From JBBQAA01 sp038276395 (lineage in GTDB: Bacteria; Actinomycetota; Thermoleophilia; Solirubrobacterales; Solirubrobacteraceae), in contig JBBQAA010000066.1 of assembly GCA_038276395.1 (NCBI GenBank), forward strand, positions 1 to 59,523: a stretch of DNA of 59,523 nt, written 5' to 3'. The translations under genes and the position numbers were made by a program. Shown in pieces: positions 18,968 to 25,298 of this stretch. Numbering within the stretch: the first letter of the stretch is position 1; every line of letters begins with the position of its first letter. Under the pieces are notes generated by a model. The model worked only from the letters and a program-made list of their open reading frames with translations. It made no database searches and was not told where the DNA came from.

Positions 18968-19171
18968 TCAGGCGGCTTTGACGCCCGCCCCGTAGCGCTG
19001 GCGGGCCGCCTCGCCGGAGGTGCCGATCAGCGAACCGATCGTGCGCCACGAGTAGCCATGGCGGCGCGCCTGCGCGACGGCCTGCGCGATCGACCGCTCG
19101 GCGTCGGCGCGGGCCATCACCGCTCGCTGCAGGTCGCGGTAGACCTCGGGGTCGCGCTCGTCGCCTGGGCG
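18968..19171 (-). CDS. Small helix-turn-helix protein, N-terminus lost or fused
   Basis: The frame ending at 18968 encodes about 65 conserved-looking residues: DPEVYRDLQRAVMARADAERS, AQAVAQARRHGYSWRTIGSL and IGTSGEAARQRYG. The last part is a helix-turn-helix of the type found in small actinobacterial proteins. A GTG-ATG pair at 19120 could start a 50-residue product. Upstream the frame has no plausible start and meets the C-terminally truncated GNAT gene, as if a deletion joined the two. Function unknown; DNA binding is inferred. Confidence 0.55.
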   Translation of the reverse strand, partial: RPGDERDPEVYRDLQRAVMARADAERSIAQAVAQARRHGYSWRTIGSLIGTSGEAARQRYGAGVKAA

Positions 19172-19604
19172 CGGAGCGGGTGTTCTCGGGGAGGGTGAAG
19201 GCGATGACGCGCGGGAGCCCGAGCGCGGCGAAGGCGTGCTCGACGTGCGCCCGCGCCCCCTCGGTCGCGTAGCCCTTCCCCCAGTGCTCGCGGCCGAGGA
19301 GCCAGCCGAGGTCGGTGTCGTCGGGGCCGGGCCACGCGGGCTGGTGGAGGAGCCCGATCCGCCCGACGAGCTCGCCGGTCGCCTTGAGCTCGGCGGCGTG
19401 GTGGTGGACGCCGGGCCGCGCCTCGGCGCGCGCCGCGAAGCTCGCGGCGTTCGCCGCCGCCTGCTCACGGGAGAGCGGCCCGGTGCCCATGTAGCGCATG
19501 ACCTCCGGGTCGGCGACGATCGCCGCGTAGGCGTCGATGTCGCCGTCGCGCCAGGCGCGCAGGCGCAGGCGAGGGGTCTCGAGCTCGAACGAGGGGGCGC
19601 TCAC
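19172..19604 (-). pseudogene. GNAT acetyltransferase (RimJ/RimL type), 3' end missing
   Basis: From GTG 19604 the product reads FELETPRLRLRAWRDGDIDA, DPEVMRYMGTGPLSREQA, LVGRIGLLHQPAWPGPDDT, LGWLLGREHWGKGYATEGA (acetyl-CoA loop) and VIAFTLPENTRS. A RimJ/RimL-type enzyme should continue with SxxVxEKLGF and 30-40 more residues. Instead the frame turns to meaningless Arg/Pro text while the HTH gene begins in another frame. The break looks like a deletion ending in ENTRS. Divergent from the molybdopterin gene 28 bp away. Confidence 0.7.
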
Positions 19605-19617
19605 AGCCGGGGCAGCG

Positions 19618-19623
19618 TAGGGT
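19618..19623 (+). promoter_or_regulatory. Candidate -10 box for the molybdopterin gene
   Basis: TAGGGT lies 9 nt before the ATG at 19633, in the 28-bp gap between two divergent genes. It fits the TANNNT leaderless pattern seen elsewhere in the window. Confidence 0.35.
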
Positions 19624-19632
19624 TGGCGGTGG

Positions 19633-21169
19633 ATGGGCGCCACCCGCACCGCGTACCGCACCTGTCCACTTTGCGAGGCGACGTGCGGCCTCGAGCTGGA
19701 GCTCGACGGCGAGCGGCTGCTGCGCGTGCGGGGCGACGCGGACGACGTCTTCTCCCGCGGCTTCCTGTGCCCCAAGGGCGTCGCGCTCAAGGAGCTCCAC
19801 GAGGACCCCGACCGCATCCGCACGCCGCTCCTGCGCCAGGCCGACGGGTCCTTCGCGCCCGCCTCGTGGGATGAGGCGTTCGCGGTCATCGACGCGCGGC
19901 TCGGGGGGATCCTCGGCGAGGGGGACCGGAACGCGGTCGGCGTCTACATCGGCAACCCGAACGCGCACAACCTGGCCAACCTGCTCTACCTGCCGGTGTT
20001 CCTCAAGGCGCTCGGGTCGCGGAACGTCTTCTCGGCTACCACGGTCGACCAGGCCCCGAAGCAGATGGCCAGCGCGCTGATGTTCGGGACCGGCCTCTCC
20101 GTCCCCATCCCCGACGTCGACCGAACCGACCACCTGCTCATCCTGGGGGCCAACCCGATGGCCTCGAACGGCTCGCTGCTGACCGCGCCGAACATGCGCG
20201 GGCGGCTGCGGGCGATCCGCTCGCGGGGCGGGCGGATCGTCGTCGTCGACCCCCGCCGGTCGCGCACGGCGGAGGAGGCGGACGAGCACGTGGCGATTCG
20301 CCCGGGCACCGACGCGCTGCTGCTCTTCGCGCTCGTGCACGTGCTCTTCGCCGAGGGCCCGGTGGATACCGGACCGGTCGGGGAGTGGCTCTCCGGGCTC
20401 GACGAGGTCGAGGAGCTGGCGGCGCCGTTCCCCCCGGACGCCGTCGCGCCCGCGTGCGGGGTACCCGCCGACACGATCGCGCGGATGGCGCGCGAGCTGG
20501 CGGCGGCACCGAGCGCGGCCGTGTACGGCCGGATCGGTACGACGACGCAGGAGTTCGGCACGCTCGCGAGCTGGCTCGTCGACGTGCTGAACGCGCTCAC
20601 CGGCAACCTCGACTCGCCGGGCGGCGCGATGTTCCCCAGGGCGGCGGCGGGCGCGCGGAACGCGAGCGGCCCGCCGGGGCGGGGTCGCGGCGCGCGGTTC
20701 GGGCGCTGGGCCTCGCGGGTACGCGGGTTGCCGGAGATCTTCGGCGAGCTGCCGTCCGCCTGCCTGGCCGAGGAGATGGACACGCGCGGCGCGGGGCGGA
20801 TCCGCGCCCTGGTGACCGTCTCTGGGAACCCGGGGGCGGATCCGCGCCCTGGTGACCGTCTCTGGGAACCCGGCGCGCTCGCTCCCGAACTCGGAGCGGC
20901 TCGAGCGCGCGCTCGCCGGCCTCGAGTTCATGGTGTCGGTCGACGTCTACCGGAACGAGACGACGCGCCACGCCGACGTCATCCTCCCCGGTCCCTCCCC
21001 CCTGCGCCGCCCGCACTACCCGCTGGCCTTCGCGCAGCTCTCGGCGCGGAACGTCGCGCACTTCTCCCCGCCCGTTGCGGAGTGGGGGCCTCCTCCGGGG
21101 CCACATGCGACAGTCGGTGGTGCCGATACCTCCGCGCGCCCGACCCCGGCGCCGGAAAGCGCGCGGTGA
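19633..21169 (+). pseudogene. Molybdopterin oxidoreductase, frameshifted by a 40-bp duplication and truncated
   Basis: A Mo/W-bisPGD enzyme of the DMSO-reductase superfamily. The N-terminus has the 4Fe-4S motif TCPLCEATCG...FLCPKG, then GVYIGNPNAHNLANLLYLPV, HLLILGANPMASNGS and IVVVDPRRSRTAEEADEHV (MGD-binding segments), FGTLASWLVDVLNALTGNLD and RALVTVSGNP. At 20793 a 40-bp tandem duplication shifts the frame. Deleting one copy restores RSLPNSERLERALAGLEFMV, VDVYRNETTRHADVILPGPS and LAFAQLSARNVAHFSPPV. The restored chain stops near 21169 at about 500 residues, short of the usual 700 or so with the C-terminal MGD domain. Non-functional as read. Confidence 0.85.
20793..20872 (+). repeat. 40-bp perfect tandem duplication
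   Basis: Two adjacent copies of the same 40-bp unit (20793-20832 and 20833-20872) inside the molybdopterin gene. Forty is not a multiple of three, so the duplication itself causes the frameshift. Both copies are identical, suggesting a recent slippage event or an assembly join error. Confidence 0.95.
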
Positions 21170-21194
21170 AGACTGGACGACGCCCGCGGGGCCG

Positions 21195-21243
21195 AAGGTG
21201 TCCTGCCCTGAGTACCTATACGCGCTACAAGTCAGGACAGCTC
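21195..21243. repeat. Intergenic dyad repeat, copy 1
   Basis: TGTCCTG (21199-21205) and CAGGACA (21233-21239) are perfect inverted arms around a 27-nt centre. The element shares TGTCCTGCCCTGA and TCAGGACAGCTC with the reverse complement of 43885-43933. It lies in the gap between the broken molybdopterin gene and the convergent pilus-like operon; the rest of that roughly 190-bp gap shows nothing else. Confidence 0.6.
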
Positions 21244-21361
21244 CAGGCCGGTGGTGCAGGCGCCGCCGAGCGAGGCCCGGTGCGGTCTGCGCCCAGCGCG
21301 GCGCGGCCCGGCGCCGTCCCTGCTTGCTCGTAGCCCGAGCCCCTCGTGCGCCCGCCCGTCC

Positions 21362-22681
21362 CTACCGCACGAGCCGCACGCTCAGCCCGCCGCTGACCGA
21401 CGCGTCCCCCGCGCCGCCGAGCAGGCCGAGGATGCGCGCGACGTAGCCGACGGTCTCCGGGATCGGCGGCACGCACCCGCAGAGCGTGACCGGCCGCGGC
21501 CCGGCGTTGTAGGCGGCGAGCGCCAGGGGCACGGCGCCGAACTGCCGCAGGAGATCGCGCATGAGGCGACCCTGGGCGTCGATCGCGCTCGCCGGCTCGA
21601 ACGGGTCGGCCAGGCCGTAGGAGCGCGCGGTGTCGGGCATGAACTGGGCGATGCCGAGCGCGCCCGCGCCCGACTGGGCGTAGGGGTTGAAGCCGGACTC
21701 GGCGTAGAGCTGGGCGGCGAGCAGCGCACCCGAGACGTTCCAGTGGCTCGCGGCGCGGGCGATGAGCGGCGCGTAGCGGGCGGGGACGAAGAACGGCAGC
21801 GCGCGCCCGCCGCGCTCCCCGCCGAGGCCGACCGAGCGGGTGCCGGCGTTAAGCGCCCAGCCGAAATGCCACGGCTCCCAGGCGTAGCGACGGACGAAGT
21901 GGAGGGCCCCGGCGTGGGCGTCGAGCCAGGGCCAGGCCGACGGCGGCCCGAGGTCGAGCTCGGTGGCCAGGCGGTGCAGCGAGCGCCCCGGCGGCGCGAC
22001 CCACTTGGGATCGGGGTGCGCGACGAAGAGCCGGGCCTGCTCGGCGTTGGAGCGAAAGGCGGAGACGACGATGAGCGGATGCCCGGCGCGCGTGGCGGCG
22101 GCGTTCAGGCGGTCAAAGCCGACGGCGACGTCCGGCCGCATCGGCTTGCCCTGGCGGCGCGCGAACGGCCCCGGGTACTCCCCGACGCCGCTCACGTCCA
22201 CGGGCGCGCCGTTCGGCGGGGCGAGCTCGGCCTCGGCGATCACCCGCACGGGCGTCGAGGCGCGCCGGTCGCCGAGCCTGACGGCAATGGGCGCCGAGAC
22301 GGTCGCGCGGACGAGCGCGGGCGCGAAGGTCTTCCCGTCAGGGAAGGAGATCTGCACCGCGAAGCCGCCGTTCCGGCCTGCCGTCGCCTCCCCCGCCGCG
22401 ACGGCCCGCGCCAGGTAGGCGGCCTTTGAGAGCGCGCGCGGGTTCGGCCGCCCGTCACGCCGGGGCGCTTCGAAGAGGCGCGAGTAGTCGGCCTGCATCC
22501 GACGCGCGGCGCTGAGCGCCGCGAGGTCGGCCGCGCGCTGGCGGTCGCCGACGCCGCCGAGGCCGCGCGCGACGGCCCCGAGCACAACCGCGCCGAGAAG
22601 GATCGCCACGAGCGCGCCGAGGAGGAGCACGAGCGCCTGGCCCGACTCGGGCGACCCGCAGCGCCCGCGCGAACGCCTCAC
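21362..22681 (-). CDS. Pilin-like N-terminus fused to VanY DD-carboxypeptidase and SLT lytic transglycosylase
   Basis: A 439-residue three-part protein. Residues 1-60 look like a TadG/TadE-type pseudopilin head: basic start, SGQALVLLLGALVAILLGAV helix and AADLAALSAARRM. Residues about 195-290 are a peptidase M15B/VanY domain with zinc ligands in GRSLHRLATELDLG and WEPWHFGW plus AFRSNAEQARLF. Residues about 305-410 are an SLT domain with the catalytic Glu in YAESGFNPYAQSG and GALGIAQFMPDTARSYGL...LAAYNAGP. It should cut both stem peptides and glycan strands from a membrane-anchored position. It overlaps the next upstream gene of a Tad-like cluster by 4 bp. Confidence 0.88.
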   Translation of the reverse strand: MRRSRGRCGSPESGQALVLLLGALVAILLGAVVLGAVARGLGGVGDRQRAADLAALSAARRMQADYSRLFEAPRRDGRPNPRALSKAAYLARAVAAGEATAGRNGGFAVQISFPDGKTFAPALVRATVSAPIAVRLGDRRASTPVRVIAEAELAPPNGAPVDVSGVGEYPGPFARRQGKPMRPDVAVGFDRLNAAATRAGHPLIVVSAFRSNAEQARLFVAHPDPKWVAPPGRSLHRLATELDLGPPSAWPWLDAHAGALHFVRRYAWEPWHFGWALNAGTRSVGLGGERGGRALPFFVPARYAPLIARAASHWNVSGALLAAQLYAESGFNPYAQSGAGALGIAQFMPDTARSYGLADPFEPASAIDAQGRLMRDLLRQFGAVPLALAAYNAGPRPVTLCGCVPPIPETVGYVARILGLLGGAGDASVSGGLSVRLVR

Positions 22682-23277
22682 GACACCGCCTCGAGCACCG
22701 GCCCCACGGCGGCGCGAAACGGTGCCGGGGCGGCGAGCCCGGCCAGCGCGAGCGCGGCGGCCAGGGGGGCCCAGCCGGTCCTCACGCGCAGGACCGGCGG
22801 CCCGAGCGCGCGCAGGCTCGTCAGGGCGAGGTCGGCGACCTCCCCGTCGCCGCCCAGGAGCACGAGGGCGTCGAGGGTCCGCAGGAGCTCGTCGAGCGCG
22901 TCGGTCCGCGGCGCGGAGAGGAGCAGCACCGCGGGACCCCCGACCACGGCGTCGGCGCGCGCGAACGCCCCCGCGTCGCCGAGCTCGGCGCGGACGAGGC
23001 GACCGCTGGCGCAGGCGGTGATCTCCCGCGCCTGGAGCGCGCGCGCCGCCCGGGACGCGGCACCGGCGGCGGGTGCCCGCGGCGCCACGAGCCCGCCGTC
23101 CCCCGCGAGCAGCGCACAGGAGGAGCGCCCGGCCGCCGCCAGGCGCAGGGCGAGCGCCGCCGCCACGGCGCCGCCACCCCGGCCGGCGCCGAGCACGGCC
23201 ACCGACGGCGCCGCGAGCGCGAGCGCCCCCGCCGCGGAGTCCCGCCGCCGCGCCCGCGCGGGCAGGACGAAGCTCAC
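22678..23277 (-). CDS. Ala-rich hypothetical protein, possible degenerate CpaE/TadZ-like
   Basis: A 199-residue Ala/Leu/Gly-rich protein starting at GTG 23277 (GTGA overlap with the pilin gene). SVAVLGAGRGGGAVAAALAL resembles the opening strand and loop of MinD/ParA ATPases such as CpaE/TadZ, but the Walker Lys is missing. Later segments (AVVGGPAVLLLSAPRTD, DALVLLGGDGEVADLALTSL) fit a Rossmann-like alternation. Its place between pilin-like genes and the VanY/SLT fusion suggests a pilus-assembly role. I cannot assign it firmly. Confidence 0.6.
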   Translation of the reverse strand: MSFVLPARARRRDSAAGALALAAPSVAVLGAGRGGGAVAAALALRLAAAGRSSCALLAGDGGLVAPRAPAAGAASRAARALQAREITACASGRLVRAELGDAGAFARADAVVGGPAVLLLSAPRTDALDELLRTLDALVLLGGDGEVADLALTSLRALGPPVLRVRTGWAPLAAALALAGLAAPAPFRAAVGPVLEAVS

Positions 23278-23618
23278 GGCGCCTGCCCCGCGTCGGCCGT
23301 CGCCTCGCTGGCGAGCAGGTCGGAGACCGCCCGCGCCGGGGCCGGAGGCGCGAGGCGCACCGTCACGCGGGTGCCGTCGATACGGATGCGCAGGCCGCCG
23401 CGGCTCCAGTCCGGCACCGCGTCCGCGGCCGCGGCGCGCGGGTCCCCACCCTCGGCCAGCGCGATCGCCCCCGCCTCGGCGGCGTGGCCCGCGAGCTCAC
23501 GTCCCGCTCCGGCGGCCAGGGCCTCGAACGCCCCGCCCGCGGCGATCACGAGCACCGGGAGGAACGCGACGACCTCGACGCTCGCCTGCCCGCGCGCGCA
23601 GCCGGGACGGAGCCTCAT
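23274..23618 (-). CDS. TadE-like pseudopilin
   Basis: A 114-residue protein with a short basic leader and GQASVEVVAFLPVLVIAAGG, the Gly-x-x-x-Glu prepilin signature (cleavage after Gly, Glu at +5 from Q) common in TadE/TadF. The rest is a small beta-rich domain (LRIRIDGTRVTVRLAPP). ATG 23618 overlaps the preceding gene's stop (ATGA). Probably a minor pilin of a Tad/Flp-type system; no TadA ATPase or TadB/C is in the window. Confidence 0.75.
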   Translation of the reverse strand: MRLRPGCARGQASVEVVAFLPVLVIAAGGAFEALAAGAGRELAGHAAEAGAIALAEGGDPRAAAADAVPDWSRGGLRIRIDGTRVTVRLAPPAPARAVSDLLASEATADAGQAP

Positions 23619-23971
23619 CGCCGCTGGGACGGAAGCGCCGCCGCGCGCTCGAGGCTCAGCAGACGTCCGGCGCCGAGGACAAGGGGGACGCCGACGCGCA
23701 GCCGCACGCCCCCACCCGGCCGCGCCTGCACTCGAAGCCCGGCCTCGAGCGCCCCCGGCAGCGCGCGCCGCGCCGCCGGCAGCGGATTCTCCCCCACGGC
23801 CTCCGCGCGCGCCGCCGCGCGCGCGGCGCCGCCGGCCGCCCACTCCGCGTAGCCGAGAATCGCGATCTGCCAGAGCGCGAGGCAGAGGACCGCGACGAGC
23901 GGCAGGAGCGCGACGAGCTCGACCGCGGCCTGACCGGTCTCCGAACGGACGCGCGGGAGCATGCCCGGCAC
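23615..23971 (-). CDS. TadE-like pseudopilin
   Basis: A 118-residue protein with SETGQAAVELVALLPLVAVL near the N-terminus: the same prepilin signature, with Glu at +5. AEWAAGGAARAAARAEAVG continues as the alpha-helical spine of TadE family members and a short beta region follows (VRLRVGVPLVLG). GTG 23971 and ATG 23962 are both possible starts. First gene of the four-gene minus-strand pilus-like unit; 61 bp upstream lies the end of a small membrane protein gene. Confidence 0.78.
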   Translation of the reverse strand: MPGMLPRVRSETGQAAVELVALLPLVAVLCLALWQIAILGYAEWAAGGAARAAARAEAVGENPLPAARRALPGALEAGLRVQARPGGGVRLRVGVPLVLGAGRLLSLERAAALPSQRR

Positions 23972-24032
23972 GCTCGCAGGCTGCGTGTCACGGATCTACG
24001 CGCAGGGGTGACGAAAGCGCGTCAGGAGTGCG

Positions 24033-24383
24033 TCAATAGCTGCGCGAGGCGGTGTACACGTAGATCACGCCCGCCGACGCCGCCGCGACGACGAGGAACC
24101 AGACCGCGGTGCCGAGCCCCGTGTCCCACAGCTTGCCCGTGCCGCTGACCGCGAGCAACGCCGCGCCCCCCGAGGCGTAGAGGACCCCCCGGTTGCGGTC
24201 GCCGAGCCCGTGGAGCGCGACCCGGTGCTCACGGTAGAGCCGGTAGGCGAGGAAGGCGAGGCCCACCAGGAAGACGATGCCTACGAACTGCTGGACGGCG
24301 TTTCCGGCCGCCCCCCCGCCCGGCACGAAGGCGACGAACGCCGCCAGCAGCAGGACGATCGCGACGTTGCGCGCGTTCCTCAT
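24033..24383 (-). CDS. Small membrane protein, four TM segments
   Basis: A 116-residue integral membrane protein. Hydrophobic segments lie at about residues 7-22 (VAIVLLLAAFVAFVP), 29-47, 66-80 and 88-108, with a charged loop RLYREHRVALHGLGDRNRG between the second and third. Its ATG overlaps the stop of the response regulator gene (ATGA), so it is co-transcribed and could be a partner of the sensory pathway. No family recognised. Confidence 0.75.
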   Translation of the reverse strand: MRNARNVAIVLLLAAFVAFVPGGGAAGNAVQQFVGIVFLVGLAFLAYRLYREHRVALHGLGDRNRGVLYASGGAALLAVSGTGKLWDTGLGTAVWFLVVAAASAGVIYVYTASRSY

Positions 24384-25186
24384 CGCTCGGCGTAGACGCG
24401 CGGGAGGACCGCCGGCGGCTCCTCCGCGTCCGCGCGCGCCGCCGTGACCGCCACCGGCACGCCGCGGCCAGGAACCACGGGCTCGGCCTCGAGCCGGTAG
24501 CCGACGCCGAAGTGCGTGTGGATGTAGCGCCAGGCCGGCGAGGCCTTCTCGAGCTTCTGGCGGAGCTTGCGCACGAAGACGTCGACCGAGCGGTCGCCGT
24601 GGGCCATCGCCCAGCCCCAGACGCGCTGGTAGATCTCCTCGCGCGGGAGGACGCGCCCGCCGGCGTCGGCCAGCAGGTGCAGCAGCTCGAACTCCCGCCG
24701 CGTGAGGTCGAGCGAGCGCCCGGCCGCGAAGGCCTGGAACTGGTCGGGCTTGATGAGGATCTCGCCCACCGAGGCCTCCGAGGGCGCCGGCGCGGCGGCG
24801 CGCGCGTGGCGGCGGATGGCGGCCTCGACGCGGGCCACGAGCTCCTCGGGGTGGCAGGGCTTGTTCAGCCAGTCGTCGGCGCCGAGTCGCAGGCCGCGCA
24901 CGCGCTGGGCCACGGTCGAGGGGCCCGAGCAGACGACGACGGGGAGATCCGGCAGCTCGCGGCTCACGCGCTCGAGCCAGCCCCAGGGATCGGGGCCCGC
25001 GGCGGTCAGGTCGACGACCACGGCGCTCAGGCGCAGCGGCACGAGATCCTCGACCCGCGGCGGCGCGGAGAGCACCCGGTGCTGCCAGGAGAGCGCCTCG
25101 AAGCGACGAGCCAGGACAAGCAGGAAGCCGCGCTCGGTATCCACCACGACAAGGCGGACGGCGCCCGATCCATCGGGATGAGCCAT
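24380..25186 (-). CDS. OmpR/PhoB-family response regulator
   Basis: A 268-residue two-domain regulator. The receiver (about 10-125) begins VRLVVVDTERG, has the likely phospho-acceptor Asp in AVVVDLTAAGPDP, and the conserved Lys in DDWLNKPCHPEEL. The C-terminal winged helix (about 140-230) shows LDLTRREFELLHLLADAGGR, GDRSVDVFVRKLRQKLEK and YIHTHFGVGYRLE. An Ala/Pro tail follows. The N-terminal acidic pocket is reduced compared with classic receivers (VDTE instead of DDD). It is divergent from ppk1 with a candidate PHO box in the 103-bp gap, so it may be the phosphate regulator. No histidine kinase is nearby. Confidence 0.88.
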   Translation of the reverse strand: MAHPDGSGAVRLVVVDTERGFLLVLARRFEALSWQHRVLSAPPRVEDLVPLRLSAVVVDLTAAGPDPWGWLERVSRELPDLPVVVCSGPSTVAQRVRGLRLGADDWLNKPCHPEELVARVEAAIRRHARAAAPAPSEASVGEILIKPDQFQAFAAGRSLDLTRREFELLHLLADAGGRVLPREEIYQRVWGWAMAHGDRSVDVFVRKLRQKLEKASPAWRYIHTHFGVGYRLEAEPVVPGRGVPVAVTAARADAEEPPAVLPRVYAER

Positions 25187-25247
25187 GTGGTGAGTCTACG
25201 GTTCCCCGGCATGCCGTTACGCGATCACCCCCGGTTTCGGCTCAATC

Positions 25248-25268
25248 CTTCACACCGTCTTCACCGCC
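25248..25268 (+). promoter_or_regulatory. Candidate PHO box for ppk1
   Basis: CTTCACACCGT followed directly by CTTCACCGCC is a pair of 11-bp direct repeats with the CTTCAC core, the form of PhoB/PhoP boxes in other bacteria. It lies 22-42 bp before the ppk1 ATG, in the gap shared with the divergent response regulator gene. Confidence 0.6.
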
Positions 25269-25279
25269 GGGCGAGGCAT

Positions 25280-25298
25280 TTCCCGCATCATGCGGGAA
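25280..25298. promoter_or_regulatory. 19-bp palindrome over the ppk1 start codon
   Basis: TTCCCGCATCATGCGGGAA has perfect 9-bp arms around one central C, and the ATG at 25290 is its right half. In RNA it cannot fold well (1-nt loop), so a protein operator is likelier. If translation starts at GTG 25314 instead, it would be a simple 5' site. Confidence 0.5.

Noticed and set aside
17049..19889. 946-codon frame apparently fusing GNAT and UvrC
   Set aside because: The middle section is meaningless Arg/Pro text, UvrC has a good start with AGGGA at 18914, and the GNAT has its own GTG at 19604.
19633..21169. Programmed frameshift in the molybdopterin gene
   Set aside because: A 40-bp perfect duplication explains the shift; there is no slippery sequence and the restored protein is still truncated.
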